The notes under the pieces were generated by a model. The model was not told the DNA's origin. It ran no database searches and worked only from the letters and a program-made list of their open reading frames with translations. A stretch of 64,000 nucleotides of DNA from 0-14-0-80-60-11 sp049322355. GTDB lineage: Bacteria > Desulfobacterota > Desulfobaccia > Desulfobaccales > 0-14-0-80-60-11. Shown here piece after piece: positions 8,367 to 17,378 of this stretch. The position numbers were made by a program, and so were the translations under genes. Where the stretch lies: positions 248,001 through 312,000 of the forward strand of contig JBMORG010000001.1 of NCBI GenBank assembly GCA_049322355.1. The letters are read 5' to 3'. The stretch's first letter is position 1, and each line of letters starts with the position of its first letter.

Positions 8367-9118
8367 GCGCTGAATTGATCCTGCAGGTCAAGGAAGTCTC
8401 CAAACGCTTCGGCGGCCTCCAGGCCTTGACGGATGTGACGTTTGATCTGGCGGAAGGTGAGATCCTGGGCCTCATCGGCCCCAATGGTGCCGGGAAAACC
8501 ACGCTGTTCAATGTAATAAACGGGGTTTATGCCCCGGAGCAGGGCCAGGTGATCTTCCGGGGAGAGGATATCACCCGCCTGCCTTCCTATGAGGTAGCCC
8601 GGCGGGGTATGGCCCGGGCTCACCAGGTGGTGCGCCCTCTGCATGACTTGACGGTTCGGGAAAACGTCATGGTGGGGGCATGTTTCGGGCGGGAAGGGCA
8701 TCATCTGCGGGCTGCGGCTCTCCTGGCAGAAGAGGCTTTGGCCACGGTGGGGTTGATAGAGCGGGCTGATCAGCCGTCCGGGAGCCTTAACGTGGCCCAG
8801 AAGAAGCGCCTGGAAATGGCCAGAGCTTTAGCCGCAAAACCTTACTTATTATTGCTCGACGAAGTTCTGGCGGGTCTGAACCCCTCGGAGATCACTGCCA
8901 TGATGGAGACGATCCGGGATATTCGCGACGAAGGGGTCACTATTCTTATGATCGAGCACGTCATGCAGGCAATCATGTCCATTTCGGACCGCATCCTGGT
9001 TCTGGATTATGGTACCCTGATTGCCAGCGGCCTTCCCGAAGAAGTGGCCAATAATCCCCAGGTAATAGAGGCCTATCTGGGCGACCCGAAGATGACAGAG
9101 CAATTGCTGGCGGAGTAA
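8363..9118 (+). CDS. livG: Branched-chain amino acid type ABC transporter, ATPase LivG
   Basis: A 251-residue ABC ATPase. Walker A is GPNGAGKTT (about 36-44), Walker B is LLLLDEVLAGLNPSE, and the switch His lies in IEHVM. The signature loop reads LNVAQKKRLEMARAL rather than LSGGQ; this relaxed signature is usual in LivG proteins. It pairs with LivF to energise import. The start overlaps livM by four bases. Confidence 0.9.
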   Translation: MSAELILQVKEVSKRFGGLQALTDVTFDLAEGEILGLIGPNGAGKTTLFNVINGVYAPEQGQVIFRGEDITRLPSYEVARRGMARAHQVVRPLHDLTVRENVMVGACFGREGHHLRAAALLAEEALATVGLIERADQPSGSLNVAQKKRLEMARALAAKPYLLLLDEVLAGLNPSEITAMMETIRDIRDEGVTILMIEHVMQAIMSISDRILVLDYGTLIASGLPEEVANNPQVIEAYLGDPKMTEQLLAE

Positions 9119-9123
9119 TTTTC

Positions 9124-9834
9124 ATGGCTATCTTGGAAGTGAACAATATTGCCTCCGGCTACGAAGGCGTCCAAATCCTCTGGGGGGTCAACCTCAAGCT
9201 GGAAAAAGGCAGGCTCACTACATTGGTGGGCAGTAACGGCGTGGGCAAGACTACCCTATTGAAAACCATCATGGGTCTGATGCGGCCCATTGAAGGGACG
9301 GTAACCTTCCAGGGGCAGGACGTCACTTATCTGTCTGCTCATGCCCGGGCCAAAGCCGGCATGGTGCTGGTGCCCGAAGGCCGCCAATTGTTTACTGAGA
9401 TGACTATTTATGAAAATCTGGAAATGGGGGCATTCTCTCCCCGGGCCCGGGGCAGCTTTAACCAAAACTTGGAAAAGGTTTACGAACTCTTTCCCCGCCT
9501 CAAAGAACGGACCCGTCAGAAAGCCGGCACTTTGAGCGGCGGCGAACAGCAGATGGTGGCCGTGGGCCGGGGCCTGATGGCCGAACCCGAAGTCCTGATA
9601 TTGGACGAACTCTCTCTGGGGCTCTCACCCCTGCTGGCCCTCACCCTGTTTGAGGCCCTGACCCGCCTCAAAAAGACTGGCCTGACCATGCTCCTGGTGG
9701 AGCAAAATGTCACTATGGCCCTGGCCGTAAGTGACTATGCTTACGTCCTGGCGGAAGGCAAGGTTCACCTGGAAGGACCGGCCCGGGAACTGAGTAAAAA
9801 TGATGAGGTACGCCGCACCTATCTGGGAATTTAG
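9124..9834 (+). CDS. livF: Branched-chain amino acid type ABC transporter, ATPase LivF
   Basis: A 236-residue ABC ATPase with Walker A GSNGVGKTT, a full LSGGEQQ signature, Walker B LILDELSLGLSP and the switch His position replaced by Gln (LVEQN), as is common in LivF. It is last of the transporter genes, five bases after livG. Confidence 0.9.
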   Translation: MAILEVNNIASGYEGVQILWGVNLKLEKGRLTTLVGSNGVGKTTLLKTIMGLMRPIEGTVTFQGQDVTYLSAHARAKAGMVLVPEGRQLFTEMTIYENLEMGAFSPRARGSFNQNLEKVYELFPRLKERTRQKAGTLSGGEQQMVAVGRGLMAEPEVLILDELSLGLSPLLALTLFEALTRLKKTGLTMLLVEQNVTMALAVSDYAYVLAEGKVHLEGPARELSKNDEVRRTYLGI

Positions 9835-9887
9835 ATTGAGTTCAACTTGAACTTTAAATCTTGACCCTATTCTCAAGGAGATTGGTC

Positions 9888-10544
9888 ATGCCGGTGCAGG
9901 ATTGGATGAGCAAAGACTTGGTCACCATAGATGAGGATACTTCCATCATGAAGGCCTCTAAGGTGATGAAGCAAAATGATATTCAACACTTGCCGGTTCT
10001 GAGGAAGGGGCGTCTTGTGGGCATCATTTCAGACCGGGACTTGAAAGAAGCCACACCTTCCAAGGCCACCACTTTAGATATTCACGAAATGTATTATCTG
10101 CTGGATAAAATCGCAGTCAAGAGCCTGATGTCCAAGAAACTCTTTACCATTACTCCCGAAGCAACAGTGGAAAAGGCTGCTGCCATCATGCTCAAGCACC
10201 ATGTTTCAGCCTTGCCGGTGTTGGATGCTCAGGGCGGACTGGCAGGGATTCTCACCAAGGGCGATATATTCAAGGCTTTCGTGTCAATTTCGGGAATTTA
10301 TCAGGGAGCTCTGGCCATGGGTTTTGAATTGGCAGACCAGCCGGGGTCCATTAAAGCGGTCACCGATGTGATCAGGGAGCACGGCGGGCGGATCGCCAGT
10401 ATTCTCACAGGCTATGAAGGAGTTCCGGAGGGCTTCAGACGCGTATTTATCCGGGCCAAACAAGTCAAAGATGAGAAAACCCTCCGAAAAGAACTGGAGA
10501 GCAAGCATAAAATACTCTATTTTTTAAAAGAAAAAGTCGATTAG
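9888..10544 (+). CDS. CBS-CBS-ACT domain protein (AcuB-like)
   Basis: A 218-residue cytoplasmic sensor-type protein. Two CBS domains (about residues 3-58 and 77-135) form a Bateman module that usually binds adenine nucleotides, and the last 80 residues (from about GFELADQPGSI) look like an ACT domain, an amino-acid-binding fold. This CBS-CBS-ACT order is that of AcuB-like proteins. It starts about 50 bases after livF and has its own SD (AAGGAG), so it may be co-transcribed with the transporter and sense energy state or the imported amino acid; that link is inference. ATG 9888 was preferred over TTG 9861 because the SD fits only the former. Confidence 0.8.
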   Translation: MPVQDWMSKDLVTIDEDTSIMKASKVMKQNDIQHLPVLRKGRLVGIISDRDLKEATPSKATTLDIHEMYYLLDKIAVKSLMSKKLFTITPEATVEKAAAIMLKHHVSALPVLDAQGGLAGILTKGDIFKAFVSISGIYQGALAMGFELADQPGSIKAVTDVIREHGGRIASILTGYEGVPEGFRRVFIRAKQVKDEKTLRKELESKHKILYFLKEKVD

Positions 10545-10613
10545 GCTTGGTGGCACAGGTTTTCAATCTGTGTATAAAAAAGAGTGCGTGCGCGTACTTT
10601 CAATTATATCTAG

Positions 10614-10646
10614 CGGCGGGCACAGATGCCCGCCCCTCGTTTTTTC
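10614..10646 (+). terminator. Intrinsic terminator after the liv/CBS operon
   Basis: Stem GGCGGGC...GCCCGCC around a short ACAGAT loop, followed by CCTCG and a run of six Ts. It lies between the CBS gene and the convergent GAF gene. The stem could work in both directions, but only the plus strand has the T run. Confidence 0.7.
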
Positions 10647-10672
10647 TCTAACCGCTCACAACTTACCGACCC

Positions 10673-11725
10673 CTAAAACCAGGAGCGGTGGCTCCAGAGC
10701 TCTTCTTTCAGGTCCCGCATATCGGTCTGGCACATCAGATACAACGAGGCATTCTGGATAGCCAGGCCGCCCAGGTAGGCCAAGGCCGTAACGAGCTTGA
10801 TTTCTTCAGGAGTGAAATGCCGCACCACCTTGCTGTAAAGTCGCAGCACCCCGATAACTTGCTCTTTAGTTTTGATAGGGGCCGCCAAAATGGAGACGAT
10901 GCCTTCTTCCTGGTTCATGGTGCGGTATTGCACCCTTTTGTCCGTGGCGGCGTTCAGGATGATGACGGGTTTCTGCCCCTTTAAGGCCTGGGCGATGCTT
11001 TTTTGTGCCGACACCGGCCCTTTCTGCAGGTAGGCCTTGCTCAATCCATAGGAGGCCACCAATTCCAGGGTCTCTTTTTTCTCATCCAGAAGTCGGATGG
11101 AAGCGCCTTTTACGCCCAGGGCTTTGGCCAGGTCGGTGGTCAGGGCCCGCAGGATTTCTTTGACTTCCAGACTGCCGCTGAGATTGACGGCCAGATCGAA
11201 AAAGAGCTGGGTTTCCCGGCGCAGGTGGTCGATGAGGCGGGCATGTTCCATGACTCCGCCGGCTTGTTGTGCCAATAAGGAGAGAAATTCTTTTTCCTCC
11301 AGGACAAACTCCCTGGGAGAAGCGGTAAACAAGCAAAAAACCCCTTGATTTTTTCCCTTGACCATCACCGGCACCGCCAGGATAGAGGCGATGCCCTCGG
11401 CCTTCTTGGCATCGGGATATTCCAGTTTAGGGTCAACCGCCGCATCCCGGCAGTAAAAGAAGCCTTTTTTCAACACCAGGGGCACAATCTTCTGGGTGAG
11501 CATGGATTTTTTGGACCGGAAGTAACTTTCGGACAGGCCTTTCTGGGCTATGGGAATCAGTTCCCGTCTGCTCACTTCTCTCAGGTACAGGCAGGCGGCC
11601 TTGCCCTCCAGGATCTCCATGGCGCTGGTGAAGATCATTTCCAAGAGTTCCCGGCGGTTACGGGCGGTGCCAAAGGCCTTGCAGAGTTCACACATCTTTC
11701 TAAAATAATTGATACTCAAAGACAT
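10673..11725 (-). CDS. Tandem GAF domain protein
   Basis: A 350-residue cytoplasmic protein with two GAF domains (about 20-160 and 185-335) and no output domain. Each shows the GAF pattern of a hydrophobic core ending in SILAVP-V or SILAAPI followed by a GVF/GVL strand. GAF domains bind small ligands such as cyclic nucleotides, heme or chromophores; the ligand cannot be told here. A cysteine in the first domain (FFYCRD) could bind a cofactor. AAGGA lies upstream of the ATG. The gene is single, convergent with the CBS gene, and downstream of phaC on the same strand but apparently not in its operon order. Confidence 0.75.
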   Translation of the reverse strand: MSLSINYFRKMCELCKAFGTARNRRELLEMIFTSAMEILEGKAACLYLREVSRRELIPIAQKGLSESYFRSKKSMLTQKIVPLVLKKGFFYCRDAAVDPKLEYPDAKKAEGIASILAVPVMVKGKNQGVFCLFTASPREFVLEEKEFLSLLAQQAGGVMEHARLIDHLRRETQLFFDLAVNLSGSLEVKEILRALTTDLAKALGVKGASIRLLDEKKETLELVASYGLSKAYLQKGPVSAQKSIAQALKGQKPVIILNAATDKRVQYRTMNQEEGIVSILAAPIKTKEQVIGVLRLYSKVVRHFTPEEIKLVTALAYLGGLAIQNASLYLMCQTDMRDLKEELWSHRSWF

Positions 11726-11791
11726 GAGTATTTTTCCTTAAAATGCAAAAATATAATTTTCAGTTTCTGGGTCCCCTTGGCGCCCGAAATC

Positions 11792-12868
11792 TCATGCGTC
11801 CCTTTCCCGAAGCCAGGAGGCAATCATGGGGACTATCTCTTTTTGAAATCGGGCACTTACATAAATGCCGATATGCCCGGTATCCAGACAGATATCCTGG
11901 CTATCGACGCTTCCCACGGTTTTCGTTAATTTTTCGCACGCCTCCGGAGGCACCAGGTGGTCGTATTGGCCATAGATATTCAGCAGGGGCATAGTTACCT
12001 GTCCAAGATCAACCCGGCGTCCCCCCACCTTCAGTTGGTTTTGCAACAGCAGATTTTCTTGATAAAGGTCCTTGAGTACTTGGCGTACAGTCTCACCCGG
12101 GACATCCGGGCTGTCAAAGATCCATTTTTCTGTGCGGATGAAGTTTTCCACAAATTCCTTATTGTCCATATTCTCAAGAAAACCCAAATACTTATCTAAA
12201 AAGAGCCTGGGGGGATTAAGAAGGAGAAAAGCAGCATTTATCAGGTTGCCGGGGAGGTTGCCGAAGGTTTCCACAAGACGGTCCACGTCAATCTCTTTTA
12301 ACCAGATATGCAGCAAGCCCTTAGGGGTGTCAAAGTACGTGGGGGCCACGGTAGTGATTAAGTTCCTGATCTTTGCCGGATGGAGTGCGGCATAGATGAC
12401 CGCAAACGTTCCCCCCATGCAAACTCCCATAAGATTTACCTTGGTGATTCCATGCCGGCGGCGGATAAAATCAATGATGTTATCCAGATAGCCGTTGACA
12501 TGGTCATCCAGGGAGAGAAATTGGTCCCGGCGGGTCGGGGCGCCCCATTCAATAAGATAAATTTCCAGACCTTCCTTAAGGAGATTCCGGACTATGCTAC
12601 GGTCGGGCTGCAGATCCAGGAGGGTTTCCCGGTTGAACAACCCATGAAACAGCAGCAAGGGGGTTTTCAGGCGAGCCAGTTCCGGCCGGTAATATTTGAG
12701 ATTCACCCGGTCTTCCTGATAGACGAGTTCATAGGGGGTAGCGCCGATTTCCGTATCCAAGGGACCGAGAAAAATGTCCCGGGCCTTCTCCAGGCGAAGC
12801 TTGGCTGCTTCGGCATCCGCCGCCAGGCTGGCCAAGATAAGATCTACCGGGATCTTGGGTCGCTCCAT
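11792..12868 (-). CDS. phaC: Class III polyhydroxyalkanoate synthase, catalytic subunit PhaC
   Basis: A 358-residue alpha/beta-hydrolase-fold synthase that polymerises hydroxyacyl-CoA into PHA granules. The lipase-like box is GVCMGG with nucleophile C150; the other triad residues are D304 (YDHLVPP) and H333 (TGHIG). The length near 360 residues and the presence of a PhaE partner mark class III rather than class I. Start and phaE stop overlap by one base (TGATG), giving translational coupling. PHA is a carbon and reductant store, which fits an anaerobe with fluctuating supply. Confidence 0.92.
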   Translation of the reverse strand: MERPKIPVDLILASLAADAEAAKLRLEKARDIFLGPLDTEIGATPYELVYQEDRVNLKYYRPELARLKTPLLLFHGLFNRETLLDLQPDRSIVRNLLKEGLEIYLIEWGAPTRRDQFLSLDDHVNGYLDNIIDFIRRRHGITKVNLMGVCMGGTFAVIYAALHPAKIRNLITTVAPTYFDTPKGLLHIWLKEIDVDRLVETFGNLPGNLINAAFLLLNPPRLFLDKYLGFLENMDNKEFVENFIRTEKWIFDSPDVPGETVRQVLKDLYQENLLLQNQLKVGGRRVDLGQVTMPLLNIYGQYDHLVPPEACEKLTKTVGSVDSQDICLDTGHIGIYVSARFQKEIVPMIASWLRERDA

Positions 12869-13779
12869 CAGTTTTGCTCCTGGGTGGATTGGGGCCGGTC
12901 CATTTTTTTAGCCATCTCCTTCAGGCTTTTTTTCAGAAGATACATCTCCCGATAAAGCGCATCCAACTCCCGGCGGGTGGGCAAGGACAGGGCTTCCATG
13001 GTTTCGGCCAGGAGCGCATCTTTTGCCACAGTGAAATCTTGCAGGGCATGGAGAGCGTGGACCAGGGTTCGGATATACTCCGGCGACTGGAAAAGGGTCA
13101 TATAATGCCCTTCCAAGATTTTTAGCCATATCCTGTAGTATTCCTTAAAGTCCTCTGGGGGCTTTTTCTCACTCCCGATACCTCCCACTTCCCCCATGGC
13201 CTGTAATGATTTTTTCACAGGCAGATAAATTATATAGATGAATTCGGCCATGGCGGCCTGAAATTGGTTGAATTTTTCAGTGGCATAATTAAGGCGCTTC
13301 TGCGTCAGAACGGTCAGGCGCAGGTGGGGCATATTCAAAAAGCGGCGAAAATCCTTTTCATAGAGTTCGTTGCAGATTTTAAAAATATCCTTATCCAGGT
13401 CTTCGAAATCACTGGACCTGGAAGGGGCCTCACTGCCCTCCCAGCCCGCCAGCCACTGGCGGTGGAGATGAAAGTAGCCTTTCCAGCCAGCCTGGGCCAT
13501 CCTTAAAACAATTTCCGAAGGCGCCTTGATGCCCTGGAAAACCTCGGACACGGTTGCCGGTTCCGTCAGCAATGAAAAAAAGGCCTGCCACAGGTTCAAG
13601 GAAGAGAGCCAGTCATCGCCCGAAGTGGCTGGCTCCAGGGAATCATCGCCAGCACTTGCGGCTTTACCTGGGAGCCTGGGCCCCATCTGGGCCATGGTTT
13701 CCCAAAATTCCATGGTCCATTTGATCCAGGCGGCCAGCAGGGGTTCCGACCTTGGGGTTTTGAAATATTGTTGAGCCAT
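12868..13779 (-). CDS. phaE: Class III PHA synthase subunit PhaE
   Basis: A 303-residue helical protein with no catalytic motif. It shows the PhaE-type Trp/Phe-rich N-terminal half and a C-terminal coiled-coil region (about 255-295) ending in a charged tail. PhaE binds PhaC and is needed for its activity in class III enzymes. It lies first in the two-gene operon and runs directly into phaC. The family is poorly conserved, so the name rests partly on the neighbour. Confidence 0.8.
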   Translation of the reverse strand: MAQQYFKTPRSEPLLAAWIKWTMEFWETMAQMGPRLPGKAASAGDDSLEPATSGDDWLSSLNLWQAFFSLLTEPATVSEVFQGIKAPSEIVLRMAQAGWKGYFHLHRQWLAGWEGSEAPSRSSDFEDLDKDIFKICNELYEKDFRRFLNMPHLRLTVLTQKRLNYATEKFNQFQAAMAEFIYIIYLPVKKSLQAMGEVGGIGSEKKPPEDFKEYYRIWLKILEGHYMTLFQSPEYIRTLVHALHALQDFTVAKDALLAETMEALSLPTRRELDALYREMYLLKKSLKEMAKKMDRPQSTQEQN

Positions 13780-14024
13780 CCTTGCCTCAATAACCTAAAC
13801 GGGCTCTAACGTGATACTTTTGACCGTTTTTCCATTCGTGTCAAGAGAAATATTTCACAAAGCATTTTAACATGAATAAGGCCGAGTTATGCGGACAGTG
13901 CAATGAAAATATACGAATTTTATTGGGGCTGGAGGCGGGGATTCTCAAACCCCATCATAACAGGGGGTCTTCTGGTTTTCCCGGAATTTGTTGTATAGTT
14001 ATATAAACGCGAGACGAGAAGCTG

Positions 14025-14978
14025 ATGCAAAAAATTCGATTGGGAATCAGCGCCTGTTTGCTGGGTCAAGAGGTCCGGTTCGATGGCGGCCACCAACTGG
14101 ACCGCTTTATCACTGATACCCTGGGGCGCTACGTGGAATTTGTCCCCGTCTGCCCTGAGGTGGAGTGCGGCCTGGGAATACCCCGGGAAGCCATGCGCCT
14201 GGTAGGCGACCCGGCAGCTCCCCGGCTGGTTACAGTGCGCACCAAAATCGATCATACGGACCGCATGGTCACCTGGGCCGAAAACCGGGTGAGGGAATTG
14301 GAGCAGGAAGGTCTGTGCGGTTTCATTTTTAAAAGCAAATCTCCCAGCAGCGGCATGGAGAGGGTCAGGGTCTATAACGAGCAAGCCCAAGGCTCTCCGG
14401 TGACTAAGGGCGTGGGAATGTTTGCCCGCATTTTCATGGAGCATTTTCCCCTCCTGCCGGTGGAGGAAGACGGCCGCCTCCACGACCCCGTGCTCCGGGA
14501 AAACTTCATCGAGCGCATCTTCGTTTTTCAGCGCTGGCGGGAGCTACTGGCCGCAAAACCGGGACGCGGTGACCTGGTGGCCTTCCATACCCGGCACAAG
14601 CTGCTCATATTGGCCCACAGCCCCGACCATTACCGGGAGCTGGGCAAGCTGGTGGCCCGGACCAAAGAGCTGCCGGCCCCGGATCTGTATGAGGGCTATC
14701 AGTCCCGGCTCATGGAGGCTCTAAGCCTGAAAGCCACGACCAAGAAAAATACCAATGTCCTGCATCACCTGATGGGGTACTTCAAAAAGGTTCTGGCGGC
14801 GGACGAAAAACAGGAATTGCTGGAGATTATCGATAATTACCGCAAGGGCTACCTACCTCTGGTGGTGCCTATCACGTTGGTCAATCACTATGTCCGGAAA
14901 TATCAGCAGCCCTACTTGCAAGAACAATTTTACCTTCATCCCCATCCGGTGGAACTGCAGCTCCGCAATCACGTTTAA
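14025..14978 (+). CDS. DUF523-DUF1722 fusion protein (YbgA-like)
   Basis: A 317-residue cytoplasmic protein. Residues 1-150 are a DUF523 domain (ISACLLG with C11, VPVCPE with C43, plus C48), and 165-300 a DUF1722 domain with the FHTRHKLLILAHS core. Characterised DUF523 proteins include TudS, a 4Fe-4S thiouracil desulfurase that uses three cysteines. Here the position usually written SPSCG reads SPSSG (106-110), so the third ligand is absent at that place, although C98 lies close by. Whether it binds a cluster is open. The gene is divergent from phaE and shares a 245-base intergenic region with it. Confidence 0.8.
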   Translation: MQKIRLGISACLLGQEVRFDGGHQLDRFITDTLGRYVEFVPVCPEVECGLGIPREAMRLVGDPAAPRLVTVRTKIDHTDRMVTWAENRVRELEQEGLCGFIFKSKSPSSGMERVRVYNEQAQGSPVTKGVGMFARIFMEHFPLLPVEEDGRLHDPVLRENFIERIFVFQRWRELLAAKPGRGDLVAFHTRHKLLILAHSPDHYRELGKLVARTKELPAPDLYEGYQSRLMEALSLKATTKKNTNVLHHLMGYFKKVLAADEKQELLEIIDNYRKGYLPLVVPITLVNHYVRKYQQPYLQEQFYLHPHPVELQLRNHV

Positions 14979-15008
14979 GGGGCGCGACTTTACCTGGGAG
15001 GTTTGGAA

Positions 15009-16508
15009 ATGAACTCGAACCCGGTTCTGGTCACCGGGGCCACCGGTTATGTGGGGGGTCGCCTGGTACCACGGCTCTTGGAAGCGGGCTATCGGGTCCG
15101 GGCCTTGGGGCGTTCTTTGGGCAAATTGCGCAGCCGCCCCTGGGGCCACCATCCTCTCCTGGAATTGGCCCAAGGCGATGTCATGGACCTGGAATCCCTG
15201 CGCCGGGCGACTCGGGGGTGCTGGGCGGCTTTTTACCTGGTGCACTCCATGACTGCGGCGGCCCGGGATTTTGCCGAAGCCGACCGCCAGGCCGCCCGGA
15301 ATATGGTCCAGGCTGCGGCAGAGGCTGGTCTCGACCGCATCATTTACCTGGGAGGCTTGGGAGGGGCTGATGACCCCAACCTGAGCGAGCATCTGCGTTC
15401 CCGCCATGAAGTGGCCCGGATTCTCCAGTCCGGGGCCGTTCCCACCACGTTCCTGCGGGCCGCCATGATCCTGGGTTCCGGGGGCGCCGCCTTTGAAATC
15501 CTGCGTTACCTGGTGGATCGCCTGCCGGTGATGATCACTCCCCGTTGGGTGCATACTCCGGTACAGCCCATTGCCATCCGCAATGTTCTCGCTTATCTGA
15601 TGGGTTGTCTGGAGCGGGATGAGGTCCGGGGACAGACATTTGATATCGGCGGTCCGGAAGTGGTAACCTACCGGAAGCTGATGGATATCTACGCCGAAGA
15701 AGCCCGCCTTCACCGGCGTCTGGTCATCCCGGTACCGGTTCTCACTCCCCGGCTGAGTTCCTACTGGATTCACCTGGTGACACCCATACCCGCCGCCTTG
15801 GCCCAGCCTCTGGCGGAAGGCCTAGCCAACCCGGTGGTTTGCCTGGACAACCGCATCCGGGACCTAATCCCTCAGGAGTTGCTGGATTGCCGTCAAACCA
15901 TCCGGCTGGCCTTACAAAGGATTGAACAGCAGCGGGTGGAAACCTGCTGGAGCGACGCCGGTACCGTAGTTCCGCCGGAATGGGTCTCCTGCGGTGACGC
16001 CTACTATGCCGGGGGCACTGTCCTCAGTCTGGGCTATCGGGTGCGCCTGAAGGCCGCGCCTGATGAAGTCTGGCAGGCCGTCACCCGGATCGGCGGACAA
16101 ACGGGCTGGTATTATGGCGATTCTTTGTGGGCCATCCGGGGAGGGGTGGACCGCCTCTTGGGGGGGGTGGGGCTCCGGCGGGGCCGACGCCACCCCGCCG
16201 AACTCCGCATCGGCGATGCCTTGGATTTTTTTCGGGTGCTGGAGGTCGACCCCGGACGGCGTTTGCTGCTTTTGGCCGAAATGAAACTGCCGGGAGAGGC
16301 CACCCTGGAATTTCGCCTCTCACAGCTACTGGACGGTCAAACCGAACTAACTCAAACTGCCCGTTTTCTGCCCCGGGGCCTTTGGGGCATAGTCTACTGG
16401 TACGCGCTCGACCCCTTCCACAAAAACCTTTACCAGGGTATGCTCCGGGCCATAGCCGGGGCCACCAACAAGCCTGTCACCGGGGGGCCGGAAAGGGTAG
16501 GAACTTAG
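15009..16508 (+). CDS. NAD(P)-binding SDR protein with C-terminal DUF2867
   Basis: A 499-residue protein. The N-terminal half is an extended/atypical short-chain dehydrogenase: VTGATGYVGGRL gives the Gly-rich NAD(P) motif (about 7-18). The C-terminal part (about 325-485) matches the DUF2867 region fused to such SDRs, a START/SRPBCC-like fold. Proteins of this layout are widespread but have no established substrate. GGGAGG sits seven bases before ATG 15009, while the TTG two codons earlier is too close to it, so the ATG was chosen. It follows the DUF523 gene by 30 bases and may be co-transcribed. Confidence 0.8.
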   Translation: MNSNPVLVTGATGYVGGRLVPRLLEAGYRVRALGRSLGKLRSRPWGHHPLLELAQGDVMDLESLRRATRGCWAAFYLVHSMTAAARDFAEADRQAARNMVQAAAEAGLDRIIYLGGLGGADDPNLSEHLRSRHEVARILQSGAVPTTFLRAAMILGSGGAAFEILRYLVDRLPVMITPRWVHTPVQPIAIRNVLAYLMGCLERDEVRGQTFDIGGPEVVTYRKLMDIYAEEARLHRRLVIPVPVLTPRLSSYWIHLVTPIPAALAQPLAEGLANPVVCLDNRIRDLIPQELLDCRQTIRLALQRIEQQRVETCWSDAGTVVPPEWVSCGDAYYAGGTVLSLGYRVRLKAAPDEVWQAVTRIGGQTGWYYGDSLWAIRGGVDRLLGGVGLRRGRRHPAELRIGDALDFFRVLEVDPGRRLLLLAEMKLPGEATLEFRLSQLLDGQTELTQTARFLPRGLWGIVYWYALDPFHKNLYQGMLRAIAGATNKPVTGGPERVGT

Positions 16509-16563
16509 TTTTTTGGAGGAAGGGGTAGAGGATCCCCATGTCCTCTCCTCAAAAACCATTCTC

Positions 16564-17373
16564 TTAACCCATCAGCCGTTCCATCAGGTGTTCCACCAGG
16601 AAGAGCATGGCTTCCAGGTCCAGGTAATGGGTAACGCTGGCGTCGAAGAGAAATCGCGCCTGAGGGGCAAAGCCTTCCTCGGCCTCGGCGTCCCAGAACA
16701 GCAGGAGCAGGGGCACCCGGGGCAGGGGCAAAAAGGCCGCCTGAACGTCTGCATCCTCTCCGCCCACGGCCACCATTTCACCCCCCAGTTGCTTAACCTG
16801 CTCTTTGAGGGCCTCTACCTTTCCAGCGAAATGGTCCGCCAGTTTCCGTTCCAGGCGAGTCAGGGTTTTGGCCTTGGATACAGAATTGGGCAGGCTGTTA
16901 TAGGCAATCCAGACGCCCGCCACCGGCTCCTGACCTTGGGAGGCAATGTAATTGTAGAGCAGGATGGCGTCCCAGGGGTCGGCCAGGGCGTCCGGCGGAT
17001 AGCGTAACTCGTCTTTAAAAACCTGAAGGCAAAAGCCGAAGTAAGGCAAGGAGAGATATGGCCGGCCGCCTTCTTCGCCATAGGTGGCGCCCAGCCCTGG
17101 GGCCAGGGCCGCAAAATCCAGGGGGGCCACCTTTTCCTGGAGGACTTCCAGGGAGATGGCCAGAGATTCGCGGCGGCGGCCGACGCCTGCATCCTGCTGG
17201 GCTTTAATCGCCCGCCCCATTTCCGCCTGGGCCACGGTGAGGTGAGGACATTTGTTCAGGTCTTCTCCTTCCTTGATCACCTGGGTGGCGAAGGCCAGGC
17301 AGGTTTGCTGCCCGCAGTCGCCGCAATTGGTGCGCGGGAGATTTTTCAACACTTCCATAACGGTAATGGCCAT
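16564..17373 (-). CDS. 4Fe-4S domain protein with DUF3786
   Basis: A 269-residue protein. The N-terminus carries the cysteine pattern TNCGDCGQQTC followed by a later Cys in NKCPHL, the 4Fe-4S (PF04060-like) domain also found in the acetyl-CoA synthase corrinoid protein. The rest matches DUF3786, common in sulfate reducers and other anaerobes. Function is unknown; a redox or corrinoid-linked role is plausible. The start was placed at ATG 17373, just before the Fe-S domain and behind GAGG, since the longer frame adds 39 residues overlapping the upstream gene. It begins five bases after the rhodanese-ferritin gene, so they form an operon. Confidence 0.78.
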   Translation of the reverse strand: MAITVMEVLKNLPRTNCGDCGQQTCLAFATQVIKEGEDLNKCPHLTVAQAEMGRAIKAQQDAGVGRRRESLAISLEVLQEKVAPLDFAALAPGLGATYGEEGGRPYLSLPYFGFCLQVFKDELRYPPDALADPWDAILLYNYIASQGQEPVAGVWIAYNSLPNSVSKAKTLTRLERKLADHFAGKVEALKEQVKQLGGEMVAVGGEDADVQAAFLPLPRVPLLLLFWDAEAEEGFAPQARFLFDASVTHYLDLEAMLFLVEHLMERLMG

Positions 17374-17378
17374 AAAGT

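Noticed and set aside
10555..10570. TGGCACAGGTTTTCAA as a sigma-54 promoter
   Set aside because: The -12 element lacks the essential GC, and it lies just after a stop codon ahead of a terminator.
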